From: Symsagittifera roscoffensis
Taxonomy: Eukaryota > Xenacoelomorpha > Acoela > Convolutidae
Direction: 5' to 3'
Length of the DNA stretch: 64,000 nt
NCBI RefSeq assembly: GCF_963678635.1
Contig: NC_087063.1
Coordinates: forward strand, 72,191,617-72,255,616
The notes under the pieces were generated by a model. It saw only the letters and a program-made list of their open reading frames with translations. It was not told the DNA's origin and made no database searches. This document shows positions 37,952 through 51,398 of this stretch, piece by piece (the stretch's first letter is position 1; the number at the start of each line of letters is the position of its first letter). Position numbers and translations under genes: made by a program.

Positions 37952-38761
37952 AAACCATTGCGATTAGCTTAACTTACTTTTGGAAATGATGAGTCACCAA
38001 TTTTTACTTTTCGATTCTGAAAAGTTGTTTCAAGTTTATTATGAAGTTACAAATCGTTGGGATTTGGAAATTGCAAAGAAAAATGAGGTTTGTAAAAAGG
38101 GCATTTTTTAGATTATTTTTTCTTGTAAAAAATATTTTTTCAAAGTCAAAATTTCAAAATTGAAACTAATTTACACTGAAGTAAAGTTTTTATGAGCTTT
38201 AATGAGACATAATCAAAAACAACAGTCAATAAAATTCAATCTTGGATGACTGGGTTTTTCATTCTGCTTATTTTTAATCTCAATTTACAATCACCGTAAT
38301 TTTTTATTTCAAGCTTTGTTCCAGATACATCACTGTAAGACCTAGAACCCTGAAGCGCTGGTCCTGTACTTTAATTTGGGTATTCATACAATCAGAGAGA
38401 AAAGTCCTTCGTTGCTGATCATTTGGTTGAGTCCAAAATTGAGACAAAAAGAAGAAAAATCATTTGCTAACTACAATCATCGCATGAAAGAAAAACCATG
38501 TTTCGAGTGAAAATAAAAATTCTGATTAGGTTTGATAAATATTAATTGGGTTGAAATATTGATATGTTGTTTCACATTGATCTAATATAAATTATTGAAA
38601 CAAAAGTTTTCTAAAATGAAGTGCGACGGATTCAAAATTCAATAATGTACAAAAAATTGAATTTTTTTGGCAAGATTTGAAAATTTCGAGGTTCGATGGA
38701 AAACTGAACTATCGAGCAAATGAACTATGATGGCCTTTATTTTCATCATATGAACTGAGTT

Positions 38762-38832
38762 CATTACTGGAACCTTACAGTACTGGAGCGATTTACTGGA
38801 GTTCATTACTGGAGTTCATTACTGGAGCGATT
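38762..38832 (+). repeat. Short direct repeat TTACTGGAGTTCA / TTACTGGAGCGAT
   Basis: About five imperfect copies of a 13-15 bp unit in 70 bp. Confidence 0.7.
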
Positions 38833-41063
38833 TGCAAAGGATCTATGAAAGCCTTTACAGTATGTCTAAGCGTCCGTTTCTATTATTTCCCCACATGCAA
38901 AACTGAGTTGTTTTTGTTGCGCGAAGCTCTTTTTGCGACTCAAGGTTTTTTTTGCGTCTAGAACTTTCACGTGTTACGACTATTTTAGCCGAAATCGGCA
39001 ACGCTGTGGCATACCTCAGACTGGAGATTGTTCTCACACGCTATCAATGCCATGGCAGGGCCACTATGCTAAGTTCCTCTCTATGAGTTTTATAGGCACT
39101 GAAATTTTGTAGTCTCGTTTTTGTAGGCAAAGGGTTTTAAAATTATGTGGTCTTATATAGTCTGCATTTAGGTCAGGGGTGTCTTAAGAAACGTTATAGG
39201 GTCGGATGTCTTATAAAAAGTACCAAAAGGGGACCTTTTTCGTTGTCAGGTCTTTGAATCCGTGATGGAGGGAACACCATCCGTAAACGCAATACTTGTT
39301 TATATATTTCTTTTCTTAGATAAAGAAAACTTTTCACTTTCCATAAACTTTATTCCAACCATTTGAAAAATAGGAAGGAATTTTGTATTCGGGTCCGTTT
39401 TGATTTTTTTCTACGCAAAATCAGGTACCAGAAATCATCATCAGATTGGGTCGATTGATTATCATATTAAAACTCTTTCAGTCGTAATTTTAACCAAATT
39501 TAAAAATATTCAAAACGTTGACCCAGTGTTGGGGAAAACTTAAAACTTTGATTTTTAGTCTTGATTCGGACGGAAAAAACGAGTGAGCAGGCCTTTACTA
39601 AAACTGCGTAAAAATCAATTCAAAAACTGCAAAAAAACGAACGTTTTTTTTTGTAGTCATTTCCAACAAAAAATTTTTGTCCACTTTGCTTATTTTTTTA
39701 TGATTGTATAGTTTGCCTCAGCTCTACTTTTTCGTTCAGATACATTCATCACACCGTAGAAAAAACGACATTAATTTGAAAAAAAAAATTTTTTTCTTGT
39801 ATTTCTTAAGACTGCGGTCAGAATGCTGCACAGTAATCGGCTATTTTTGTTTAAATTGTGTTGGTTTGAAAACAAGTTAGACTAAGTGTTATGAATGAAT
39901 GACAAACGAGTCATTCTATTTTTTAAATGTGTCTAAGGCATTATTGAAGTCCTTCGATTTTTTCAAAACTGAGTTCAGGCCAAGATGCAATTGACTTGTC
40001 TAGAAACAATTTTTAAAAATAGCCACAAATTTGAGAAAAACTATCTGAAAAAAATTAGTTTCCGAGACCAAATTGAAACAAAATTTGTCTCAAAGTCCAA
40101 CCGTTTTTTGAACCAGTTTTTTGATTTTGAGGCTTTTTTCAGAAAAGATCTTTCAAAATCTGAATCATTAAAAAAATTATAATCATGATAAACTTATTTA
40201 AATATATTTTTATAAATTTTTGTTTAGCACCAACATGAAAGACGTCATAGGTTCGTTCGACCTGTCGTATCACGTCTCTGTCGAGCAATCTGAAGATTTT
40301 TTTTGTTATTGACCACTCTTGTGAAAAAAAACTATAAAAGAATGAATTTGAAAACAATCTCATTTTTACCAAAATATATTAACTATGTCTCCACTACCTT
40401 GGAGAAAATTATACTGAAATCATGCAGAAAAGCTTTGACGTGTTTAGTGTCTTTTGAAACCGTTTGTCGTCTGAGAGAGATGTATAAATTCAATTTTGAA
40501 ATAAAAATCATGTGTATTCTGTTTGACAATTTTTTCTTAATGTGATTGGTTTGTAAGCAAAATAGATTTAAAATGATTATTTACTCTATCTTTTTCATTT
40601 GAGGTGCTTAAATTTGAATAGAAAGCTTATGTTGTTACTCCATGATGTTTTGGAACAACAAGATAAACAGTCGTACAACTTTAAATCAGCTTCTAATTTT
40701 TGAGAAAATGATCAACTTTGCACTATGATCGATTTATGCAAGTTATATTAATCTTCTTCATGAAAAACAAAAGTTTTTGCAGTTTAAAAAAATAATTTTA
40801 TGTTTTAACCAAATATTTAACAAAAAAAACTTCCTAATAATCAATATTTGAAGCTTTTATTTCTTGGCACAGTTTTCAAAATCTAGAAAACCTAAAAAGA
40901 GTTTGCACAGAAAATTATGTTTTGCATGACATTCTCTTGTTTAATTTGGAGGATTCATTAGCTCAGTTATAGCACGCACGAGTAAATGTCAATTTTACTC
41001 AAATTGTTGCCACAGAGCAGATCACTTCTATTTCACATTATTACAGCAACAATTATAACTACA

Positions 41064-41589
41064 AACAAGACTCTCGTATTAGGGCGAAGCCCTGAATGTT
41101 CCGATTGCCTCTTAAGGTCTATGGAGCAATAATAATAAATGAAAAAAAATGTAATGAAAAAATAAAAATTTTAAAAAAGAAAAATAATATTTTTGTATTA
41201 TTCATCACCCCACACGCCATGTAAAGTACAAAGTGATAGATTTCGCTCCTATTAACAAACCAATTACGGCAAAAAAGCTTCCTTCAATAAATTTGAAACG
41301 GTTTCTATGACGGATTAAATCTCCGCTTACGCGTTAACAGCGCGAAATATATCACGCGTTAGTTGTCCCAACTTCGCCAAAATGGCAATCTTTAAACCCC
41401 CATATTTTTACGAAAAATGATTACAGGTGAAATATTTTTTTCAAATTAAAAATCAGGACAACAATAACTTCTGTATGATATTAAAAACTTCCGTCAAAAA
41501 GGGCTTGTTAAAAATTCGAAATTTGTCTGAAGAAAAAACCCACCGCGAGCTTAAATATTCCGTTATTTTTGTTACGAAAATGGGAACAA
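41064..41589 (+). repeat. 530-bp family, copy 6
   Basis: Head CAAGACTCTCGTATTAGGGC with the GAAGCCCTG hairpin arm, the full body, and tail TTCCGTTATTTTTGTTACG then AAAATGGGAACA. Confidence 0.85.
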
Positions 41590-43293
41590 AAAATAACATA
41601 GATCAAGCATAGACGATTTTACAAAAGTTTTATAAATTATACCGTGTTTCCATTCGCGGCAGTGGCTTATTGATCAATAAATTTTTTATCATCGCTGTAC
41701 ACGAGAAAAATTCTTTTTAATTTCAAGTGTCTCTCTAACAAAATGATACGCTTTTTTGATATCTACAGCTAATTTTGGGTATTGTTTTCTGCAGGTGATA
41801 TATTGATGTTTGTTAGCTAAAAGTAGAGGATTCTGTTAGGGAAAACATTTTTCCTCATTTTTTGTTTCTGGTAACAGGAAAAATCATCCTTGTTGTTACA
41901 GTACTGCGTATCTAACTCTGATTTTTTTTACAGGTCAGAGTTAAACTGGCATTGATAGAATTTTGCTTTGCACAACGAGAAACTATAAAAAATCCTCCGA
42001 ACTTTTCCATGCAGGAAAATTTCGTCGTAGTTTACCAATTTATGAAACTGCGCAAAGTTTAACTGAATATCTCGTGATTCAACTTCAACTTTTTTCAACA
42101 CAAAATTGGAAAAAAAATCTGACAAAATGGGTCGAATGTTGCAGCCTAACAATGCCAGGATAAAATCTAATTGAAATGATTTAGTTAAGTTCAATTTTGA
42201 GCGAGTAAAGAAAAAAAAACACTTGTGCTCCAAAAAATTGGTTTGAAGCCAGAAACATTAGTGCTTCTATCTTTTAGCACTTCCTTGCCAACAAAAATTT
42301 TTTAAAATCAAAAATTATTCGCCAATTTTTGTAATTAAATTTGAAAATTTCGATTTTTTCGTTTCTTATTCATTTCTTTGTTGTTACCTATTGAAAGACA
42401 ACTGCAGTCGAATATGCACACTTTAATAGCAAAATAAATTTTTGTCTGGCTCCTCTCAGCACAAAATTACCACAATCGTACTTGGTATGAGAACGGAATG
42501 AATTCCAGAATTCAATTTTATAAAAAAAAGTTTTCCTTATGAGGTTAAGCTCGGGTACTTTGGTTCAGACTCCATGGACATGGTCGCTGGATAGATTCGA
42601 AATTTCAGAGGGTTCCCGGGTTTAATGTATTTAATGTTAATGTTTTAATGTAATCAAGATACAAAGATTTAAGTTTCCTAGAAAATGTGTATCAACTTTT
42701 ATTGGATTCCACATGCAGTAAAAAAATTCTCAAACTTATGTGTACGCATCATTTGACCATGGATTCCCAGCTACAATAGCCTCCGAAGCTGTCCACCAAA
42801 TAAGATTACAAACGTTTTTGATGAATCTTTAATTCTCCAGTTGTATTTTTGAGGGGAAAAACAGCCCTAATTCGAACAGTTCAATTGAAGTATTTTAACG
42901 CTCATTTTTCGTTTAACTCTCATGTCGTATTAATTTCCTATCGTCTTATTTACCTAAAACTGGCTCAACATATGTAAATATTGCGCCTGAAACGAGCGAG
43001 CTATTTTTCGTGCTCTGTTAAATTTGAGGTTGGCGTAATGTTTTGAAGGTATTCATAACACGAACTGTAATGATTAAAAGGAGGATTTAAAAACCGCATG
43101 TCACCAAAATCGGTTGAAAGATCCCAGTAATATCTATTTTTTCAACAGTTTTCTAAACATACATGAGACGAAAAATGATTTTTGACTTGCACGAAGAAGC
43201 AAACTGACTTTATATTATTTCTTCTCTCACGCCAACGCATAGTACCACTCCGGTATTTTCTTACAAATAAAGCTAGTCAAAAAGACAGAAGTT

Positions 43294-43904
43294 ATGACAA
43301 CACTATTTTTGATTACATTGTTTGTGAAAATAAGTATGGCTTCAAATCAACAAACATTGCAAGAAGGAGCAACTGGTTGTGACGTCACGAAAGCAGCCAT
43401 AGATCAAATAGTCACTGCTGACATTTTCACCAAGAAGGACAATTTTCTATTCGCCCGGGTAGCCCTGGTTAGTGATTTTGGAGCCCAGATTTTTTTATCT
43501 GGAGCTGAAGGTATCTGGCAAACCACTCAAGATAATTTAGACACTGCGAAAGATTTTATGCGACAAAATGGTTTCGAAAATGAAATAAAGACAAAACTTT
43601 GCATCGACTTTGAAAATGTGGTTCTAGACGATATGCGAAAACCGCTGGTCAGTTTGACGTGTGCAGCTCTTTTAGTTGAAGGTGAAAAAGATGATGTACC
43701 GATACGCGATGATGTCGATGGTCAAATTATTTTCTGGAAGTCAGCGGCAGATATCCAAAGCGGAAGTTATGATTACGAATTCGAAGATGCGGCGGATACT
43801 TTGGACAGAAACGACGGAAGTGATAGCACTGGTTGTTTCAAATGTACAATACAACCTACTGATTTGATTTTTGTTCTGGATGAGTCCAATAGCATATCAG
43901 AAGA
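43294..43904 (+). CDS. Gene B exon 1: signal peptide, lysozyme/SLT-like domain, vWA start
   Basis: ATG at 43294 gives a signal peptide (MTTLFLITLFVKISMA). Residues about 25-150 form the N-terminal domain (TGCDVTKAAIDQ, FARVALVSDFG, EGIWQTTQDNL, KTKLCIDF, KPLVSLTCAALLVEG), which is also present in genes A and C. MIDAS D196-x-S198-x-S200 (VLDESNSIS) begins the vWA domain. Donor GA|GTGAGA at 43904/43905, phase 2. As in gene A, the position expected for the catalytic Glu of lysozyme-like domains seems to be lost, so a binding role is more likely than hydrolysis (inference). Together with exons 44261-44512 and 48507-49455 it gives 603 aa. Confidence 0.92.
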
Positions 43905-44260
43905 GTGAGATACTTTCCTCTAAAATTAATCACTATCAAAGTTTTCTTAGTTCCATCTTTTGTGTATAATCGCTTAAATGGTATCGAAGTTTTTCAGGCT
44001 TTTCTAAAACTATATTGATCTCTATGCAGTGGTAATTTTTCATCACACAGCATCGCCAAAAAATCAGCCTCGAGCCGACTGAATAAAATTGTTGCGAGCA
44101 ATTTTGAAAGTAATTTTGATTTGTTTAATTAATTTATAAAAAAAAAATTTTAAGCAAATACGAAACAACATTCAAAAAAGAGTCTGATGGAAAAATAGAT
44201 AAAAGTGATAGCATACGCATCAGCAAGATGCCATTTTTGTTTCACTTTGTTCTTTTTCAG
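43905..44260 (+). other. Gene B intron 1
   Basis: 356-bp GT-AG intron ending TTCTTTTTCAG. Nothing notable. Confidence 0.85.
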
Positions 44261-44512
44261 TGACTTTGACAGCGAGAAGGAAGTGGCCGGTACAGTTCTG
44301 ATGAACTACGAAGAGTCAATGGATAATGGCCAGACACAAGTGGCCCTGATATTCTTTTCGGCGGAAGTGAACACATATTACGACTATTCTTACAATTATC
44401 AAGAAATTAGAGACTATTTGGATAATTATAGGAAAGATACTAATGGAGGCACGGAGACATACAAGGCGCTGCAGAAAGCTATTGAGATGATCAAAGAAGG
44501 GTCCGACTCTCG
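44261..44512 (+). CDS. Gene B exon 2: vWA middle part
   Basis: Acceptor TTTTTCAG|T, donor CG|GTGGGG, phase 2 on both sides, as in gene A. Encodes DFDSEKEVAGTVLMNYEES, GQTQVALIFFSAEVN and the MIDAS threonine segment GGTETYKALQKA. The frame runs a little past the donor, but gene A fixes the end. Confidence 0.9.
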
Positions 44513-47500
44513 GTGGGGTTTCCGCAAAGTCTATCAAAATTTAAAAGCTTCAAAAGTGAAAAAAAAAAAGATTATTACACTTCAATAGATATGACATGTA
44601 TCATGTATCTTTCCTCCAGTTTTCATACACCCTCCAATTCCAATCCCCGTCCCTATAAGAAAATTGTAAGACCTCTTCACCTTGCCTCTTCTCCTTACCT
44701 TTTGTGAAACCTCTTCACCTGCGCTTTAATATTTATATAATCATTTAGCCTAATTGTTGAGATAAACTTATTGAAAAGTTTTAGAATTGAATGTCAGCTG
44801 TGCTCTAGTTGCATTTATTCTCGCTGGAACATTCGCTTTAAAAACATGACCGCTGCCATCAGAGAACAATTTGAACAGTCGGACTTTTCTAATTTTGGAG
44901 AAAAAAAACACTCTTTGGTCAAATGTTGGATCTCATCGACGCCCAACAACAGAAGATTGTTGCCCTAGACCGTAAGAATGACAAATTACTACACAACCAC
45001 GGATTTATCAAAAGAAAAATGCTTGATATAGAGCGTTAATCATCCAAATCGTGTTTCAGTTCTCAGGCACTAGATGTAACAAACTCTTGAGATTCAGTTT
45101 TAACGGTCATTAACAATTAAATGGGTTTTGCAAGTAATGACGTGGACCCGTGGACCTCGTGGCGTGTCATTTTCTTCTCGGAACAGGATGGTCACCAACC
45201 AATAATTGTCAAAATTATTTATTATCATTATCGTGATTTGGTTTGGTACTATAAAGATAAAATGAAGAAAAAAAGAAATAGTGCTGGGAAGTCTATCATT
45301 GTGGATTAAAGGCTGGAACCAACCGACAGAGAGATTTTGAGCATGCCAAGGCTGCCCATCTGTCCACGACAATAGGGAAAGATCGGGTTTTTATTATAAA
45401 GGATTTCAATATATTAATTGAAAAACTGATTGGACTTAACTGGAAAAAATAATTTTAGGTGTGTTTTGCGTTTGAACCGAACTAAAATAAAGGTTGAATT
45501 CCAATGCATTTTATAAATGCGCCATGAGAAAAAATGTCCAAATTCTACGGAGAAAACGAAAGAATGAAACAGAAGACAAACTGGATCAGCTCATCAATCT
45601 TGTGACTCAATTAAACAACATGGTTTCTGCTGTAAAAGGGGAACCCTTGTATAAAAAATGTGTTGATGATACAGATTCGTTTGCTGGCAGCTAGCGCACA
45701 GCGGCCTGGAGCGAGGTAAGCTGATAACCAAGCTCTAACTGCTTTTATTTTTTTAGTCGTTGTGGAAAACCAAGCGAGGATTAAACTAACTCACGAGTCC
45801 AAAAAATGACTTCTTTTTTTACATACAACCTTCAAACTACCATCATAACCCTCTAAAAAGTGAAATAGAAGGTTTAGACTCGTTATGCACAGTACCTGGT
45901 TTTTGTGAAACATAGTTACTTGATGACGACCTCTTAGATTTATACTACTTTGATGGTTACCAAAAAATCTTAACTTGCAACAGGCAAGAAAAAAGGTGTG
46001 GATAATGCTGCATTTGTGTATGAAGGCGCACACGTAGTGACAAAACGATGAAACCTTTAAAGCTCATTTTGTACCAACCACCGTCACTACTCATTGAAAA
46101 AATCATACAAGAGCTCAAAAACTATTTATTTGGTTTAAGTGCCGCTGAGAAGAACATCCTCTTATGTGGGGACTTTGACGTAGATACGCTTGATCAGCAT
46201 TCGAAATTAGCGTTCAGTTTTTCTAAAATTTGAAGATCTTTTGGTCTTTCAGTTCAAAACTCCTTACCAACCATAATCACAACTATTAGCTCATCGTGCC
46301 TTGATCATCTGATATTTATAAAAAAAAATACGACAGTTCATTGTGATATAAATTATGACTATGCCTCGAAAATAGACTTTAGTTTTGGGTTATTTGAGAA
46401 AAAATTGATAACATCTTTTCCGGAAAAATTTTCGGTTTTTTATAGCTCTCATTTATTGTTATTTTTGGATAACATTCATTGCAAGCTCTTATTTCTTCTA
46501 AATCTTTTTATTGACGAAATTGAAAATCATTCTTTCAGATCAATGATTAACTCGATTACCTACGATTCTGATAAATTTTCTCTGCTGGAAAAAATAACCA
46601 TCAAAAAAGAAAAGCCTGGGCAAATCATAAAACCAAAAGCCACGGCAATAACGAGACAGACTATATAAGGAGAACATTTCAGAACTATTAAAAATTAGTC
46701 CATTGCAGTCAAGAAGTCAGGTGCCAAAATCTTTGTCCATAAGACAGAGCAAAATGGGGTATTATGCCTAAATGTAACTCTAAATCACTGTTCTCTGCTT
46801 TCAATGAAGTTCGCGGGAAATTAAAATAAAGATTTTTTCATTAGATTTGAAAGATAAAACCAATAAAATTAACACTATTAAAAATTTATCTTGCGGTCAT
46901 CATGGCATAAGTAATAAATTGATTAAGTTATGTGCTGACGTGATTAGCTATCCACCAGCTGATTTGCTCAGTCAAAGGGGTTAACTGGTGGAAAATTTCC
47001 AAATGTACTCAAAAGAACCAAGTTCTATGTTCTCTTACGTGGACCCACTCAATTTTAAACTAATGAGCCTCCTTTCATTCACCAGCAAAAATATTGTAAA
47101 AATTGCTTTTCAGTCGTTTGTTATAATTTACTGATAGTTTTATTATCCTTGCAGCAGAATAACTTGGTTTGAGGAGAAATCGTTCACGTAGCCACGCTAA
47201 CATTACAGCAACAGAAATTATGCGAACATGCGAAGGTTCAAAAATCATTGAAATGGCTTGTCTTATAGACTTTTATAAATCATTTCAAACTATCAATCAT
47301 ACTCTTCTGCTAAAAAAAGCTATAAGGATGTGGCTTCTGTGGCATATGCTGCAAATTAATTCAATAGTTTTCAGCTAGTTGTTATCAAAACGAATTTCTA
47401 AAATAAAAGACATCGAATACGCTACAGATAAAACACGGTGTTCCACAGAGCTCGGGTACTCGGGCCGCTGCTATTTCTAATATGCATGAATGACCTTTCT

Positions 47501-48506
47501 ATTTATTCCAAAAACGAAAAATGTGTCTTATTGCAGATGACACAACGCTGTTTTACACCATCAAAAAATCAAGCTCAGTACAATAATTCAAAGAAAAATT
47601 GAAAATGTAGACTTGTGGAGCCAAGCCAATAAAATAACAATGAAAACAAAAAGTCAGACAGCAAGTTTTGGACGTAAAACAGAAAAATGCGAAGTGTCTC
47701 TCGGAGGAAAAAAAAGGAATAAGTAGGTCACTTTAAATATTTGTTTAACGTTATAGAAAATAATTTGACTTCTGATCAGTATGTTGATGATATTTGCAAA
47801 AAAAAACTACTAGTAGGAACAAACGGGCTGCACAGATCGTTCAACCAGAGCATAAAAAGTTTTTACAGTTTTTTATCCCCAAAGAAACTGCTACCTGAAA
47901 AATTTAAAAAAATATATGAGCAAGATTAACAAAAACAGGCATATAATTAGATAAATCCGTTTTACAAGAAAATAATTTTTTCATAATTGATAGTATCTTC
48001 ATTTTCGTTTTTTTTTTGTTTTCCAGGGTCTCGCCTCAATGAGCCTCAGGGCTCGTGCGCGATCCTTGTGAGTTAAATACTGTATACGTAAATTTTCTCA
48101 CTTTACAATTCAAGATCAAATATATACAGTGGGTGGCAGATTTAGAGGAAGGTAGTGGGGTGGGGGAGGGTTGACGCGTGTTATCCATCTCTCCCTCAGT
48201 GATTCGACTCCCTGACGACGCAAAGTGCCCTCCTTTGGTACAATTTTAAGTCATCCATTTTGGACTGACCGACCTTAAAACGTTTCAAAAAGCAATACAT
48301 CTTAATTTTGAGGTCAGTGGGAGCGCGCGCCACAAAAACGAAATTGTTTGGTCAAAAACTCCAAAAAAAAGTAGCTGAAAACGCCTTTTTGACTGTTTAG
48401 ATCCCAAAATATTTAATGAATTTTTCAAAAGAGTCACTTTTAATTACTGCGTTGAGGTTTTTCGAATGTCTGTATGTGTAACGTATCGCTCAAACCCCAT
48501 TTTAAG
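44513..48506 (+). other. Gene B intron 2, largely filled by a LINE remnant
   Basis: GT-AG intron of 4 kb, donor GTGGGG, acceptor CATTTTAAG. Most of 44780-47930 is a decayed non-LTR retrotransposon. 48000-48506 has no recognisable feature. Confidence 0.8.
44780..47930 (+). pseudogene. Degenerate non-LTR (LINE) retrotransposon
   Basis: In order: an ORF1-like segment (44840-45420, with DLVWYYKDKMKKKRNS and EPTDREILSMPR); an AP-endonuclease-like segment near 46140-46340 (ILLCGDFDVDTL, then SSSCLDHLIF in another frame); RT motifs at 47169-47330 (HANITATEIM, LIDFYKSFQTINH), 47449-47490 (RVLGPLLFLICMNDL) and about 47529 (LIADDTTLFYT); and a thumb-like part to 47929 (YVDDICKKKL). Many frame changes and stops. 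The clade is not determined. It lies in sense orientation within gene B intron 2. Confidence 0.85.
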
Positions 48507-49455
48507 ATACCAACAAACTGGCATTGGCCAAGCTGTCTTCGTATTGACAGATGGCAAATCGAAAGACACTCAAAAGTTAGAAGAGGAAGCCAATATATTG
48601 AAAAATATGCAGATAGCTGTGTATGCAATCGGCGTATCTAAAGACACGAGTGAGAGTCAATTAGGCGAAATTGTAAGTAAGCCGAGTTATTGGAGATATT
48701 ACAATAACATGAACGACGTCGAGCAAGATATCACGAGTATAGTCTACGAGACATGCCAGCTTGAAATGGGCCAAACACCGTTACCTAGTTGCCCTCCTGC
48801 GACTAGCAAAACTACAAGTTCTACAACTAGTGAAACTACAAGCATAACTACAAGTCCTACAACTAGTGAAACTACAAGCAAAACTACAAGTAAAACTACA
48901 AGCAAAATTACAAGCAAAACTACAAGCAAAGATACAAGCAAAACTACAAGCAAAACTACAAGCAAAACTACAAGCAAAACTACAAGCAAAACTACAAGCA
49001 AAACTACAAGCAAAACTACAAGCAAAACTACAAGCAAAACTACGCGTCCTACAACTCCCACGACAATGAAGAAAAGTACTTCTAAAAGGACGAGTAAAAC
49101 CACTAGCAAGACAACAAGGCCTACTACTACTTCACCAGAACCGAGTACAACTTCGGATACTACAAGCGGTAGTATTATCATCGAGACTGGAGCTACATTT
49201 AAGACTCCTAATGGTAGTTACATAGTCAGGAACTCGAGTACGGAAGGTCCAGGGGGAATAGGGATTAATGTGGACTACAAATTACGCCCCGAGCCGGACC
49301 AGAATTTGGGAGGTGGGGTAGGAAATCTAATTGTAGGGGGCATGGGCATGGGTGCACAATTAATAGAAAGTCAACATCAAATCATTTTTTCAACTTCAAT
49401 TTTAATGCTCTGGTTTGTGTGGGAAAAAGTATCAAATACAAATATCTGCTATTGA
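48507..49455 (+). CDS. Gene B exon 3: vWA end, Thr/Ser/Lys stalk, hydrophobic C-terminus
   Basis: Acceptor TTTTAAG|A completes Arg288. Contains AVFVLTDGKS (MIDAS D303) and the EIVSKPSYWRYYNNMNDVEQ end of the vWA domain, without the intron present in gene A at this point. The stalk is a run of KTTS units (12-bp repeat AAAACTACAAGC, 48866-49050), basic where that of gene A is neutral. A Gly-rich segment follows (NLGGGVGNLIVGGMGMG). The C-terminus ends IIFSTSILMLWFVWEK plus 8 residues, which could be a short transmembrane segment or a GPI signal. AATAAA at 49977-49982 is a possible polyadenylation signal. Confidence 0.92.
48866..49050 (+). repeat. Coding 12-bp tandem repeat (Lys-Thr-Thr-Ser)
   Basis: About 15 copies of AAAACTACAAGC, with near-perfect identity in the central part and only occasional Ile or Asp variants. 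Confidence 0.95.
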
Positions 49456-50849
49456 TTGAAGAAAACGGGGTTATGAGCGCTCAAATTCATGACGCTCACT
49501 ATCTGAAATGTCGCAAACAAAAAAACATCAGGCTTACAATTACAAATATCAATCACCTGACAATTGCCAATTCGCTCTGGGTTGATTTCGGCAAATTTTA
49601 TGATGAGATGGAACTCAATTTTCGTCATGACGGATAAATTTTCCTGGACGAATTTTGCTCAATTTGCTGACGAACTAAACTTTGACAATATGGTGGTTAT
49701 GTTTTCAAAATTATTGTTTTTGAGTTCACGGAATGATAAAATACAAAAACTTGTCTCAAACGAAATCATTGCATTGCTAAGACATCAAAAAATGGTTCAA
49801 CTCTTCAACAATGAAAAAAAATTATTCAGTGGATATCGATTTAATGTGTCCGAAACACAAGTTATTATCAAATTTAAAGCTTTTTGAGGTTTGTAACTTT
49901 TGCGGAAAAAAAAGAGAAAACCCGTCAGAAAAACAGTTCTAAGCAGAATCAATTTTTTTTTTCTACTTTCAGTCGAAATAAAATATTGTATAAATTTGGT
50001 CTTTAAAAATTAGATGACACACTACTCCAAGAAATAGAAGAAATAATGGCTAGCTTAAATCAAATTATGGTTTGAATCAAGAGAACTCAATAATTTTAGT
50101 GTGGCCAGGTCTTTCAAATAGTTCTAGAAAATGAGTTTAACACCAAAAAAGCTTAGAGAATCACCAAAAACCAAATTATGATGTGTGTTTCGTTTATTTT
50201 TTTTTAATCTTTGTTGGAAAAAATGGTGTAAAGTTTGTTTGCTAATGAGTTTTTTCCGTGCTTACTAGTTGGCGTTAGGATGTTTTGAATAATTTTTCTG
50301 GAAGTACAAAAACTTTTTTGCTTGCTCAGTTCCAGATTTTTTCATTGTACACTTTTTATGTCTATAAAATTGATTCTCATTTAAGGAATTATACATCACT
50401 CATTTAAGGAATTATACAATCATACATGGAACAAATGGAAATTCTCTACTTTTTGAAAACTAGAAATCCATTTTAATTCATCATAATTAATTTTAACCTA
50501 TTTTTTTTGTTCAAAAATAGGTTAATTTTGCACAAATTTTGTGCATGAAAGTTAATTCTATGTCTCTAACTGTTTGTGTTCAAAAAAGCTGCAATAAAGT
50601 TCCGGATAATCCCCCCACATCACGTGGGAGGGAAAGTTGGTTAAATGGCGATTTTGGAAAAGAGAGTGTCAATTAAATAAAGTGATAAACTGCCATGAAT
50701 TGAAAAATCTGATGAGATTTTTTCTTTCGTGAAATATAAGAAGTTATGAAACGCAATGCGTAGCAACTGAACTACTTAGCAAATGAGAAAGTTTCAACCA
50801 AATTTTGAAATTTCATCAAAATTATCCATTATAATTGATTATAATCAAT

Positions 50850-51368
50850 AACAAGACTGCTCGTATCAAGGCGAATCCCTGAATGTTCAGACTGCCTTTC
50901 TAAGGTTTATGAAGCAGTAATAACATTTAAAAAATAAATGAAACAAAAGAAAACGAAAAACAAAATGTTTTTAAAATTTGAAATTTTTAATGAAAATCAG
51001 CGCCTCACACGCCATATAAAGTACAAAATGATAGACTTTTTACCCCTTTTTTTACAAATGAATTATGGCAACTAAGCTTCTTTAAACCAATTTGGAACAA
51101 TTTCTAAGACGGATTAATTTTGCGCTGACGCGTTGATATCGCGCGTTAATTGTCCTAAATTAACCAAAATGGCAATTTTTAAACCCCCGTAACTTTGCAA
51201 AAAAAGATCACAGGTAAAAAATCCTTTCAAAATTGAGCTCAGGACAACAATACCTTTTGACTGATATTCAGTCAAAAACGGCTAGTTAAGAAGTCGAAAT
51301 TTGTCTGAAGAACAAAAACCCAACGCGAGCACAAATATTCCGTTATTTTCGTATCAAAAGTCGGAACA
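50850..51368 (+). repeat. 530-bp family, copy 7
   Basis: Head ACAAGACTGCTCGTATCAAG, body with ACACGCCATATAAAG and GACGGATTAATTTTGCGC, tail TTCCGTTATTTTCGTATC then AAAAGTCGGAACA. Confidence 0.85.
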
Positions 51369-51398
51369 TTTATTGGTTTTATTGACAAAAGAATTTTT

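Larger units (their letters stand above)
37952..43293. other. Intergenic region between genes A and B
   Basis: AT-rich. A short tandem repeat of TTACTGGAGTTCA lies at about 38762-38832, and a 530-bp family copy at 41064-41589. No frame with recognisable coding content, and no RNA gene that I can identify. Confidence 0.6.

Noticed and set aside
48744-49181. 145-aa Leu/Val-rich frame antisense to gene B
   Set aside because: By-product of the AAAACTACAAGC repeat in gene B exon 3.
49564-49887. 107-codon plus-strand frame after gene B
   Set aside because: No homology or splice context recognised. Kept only as a remark in the intergenic entry.
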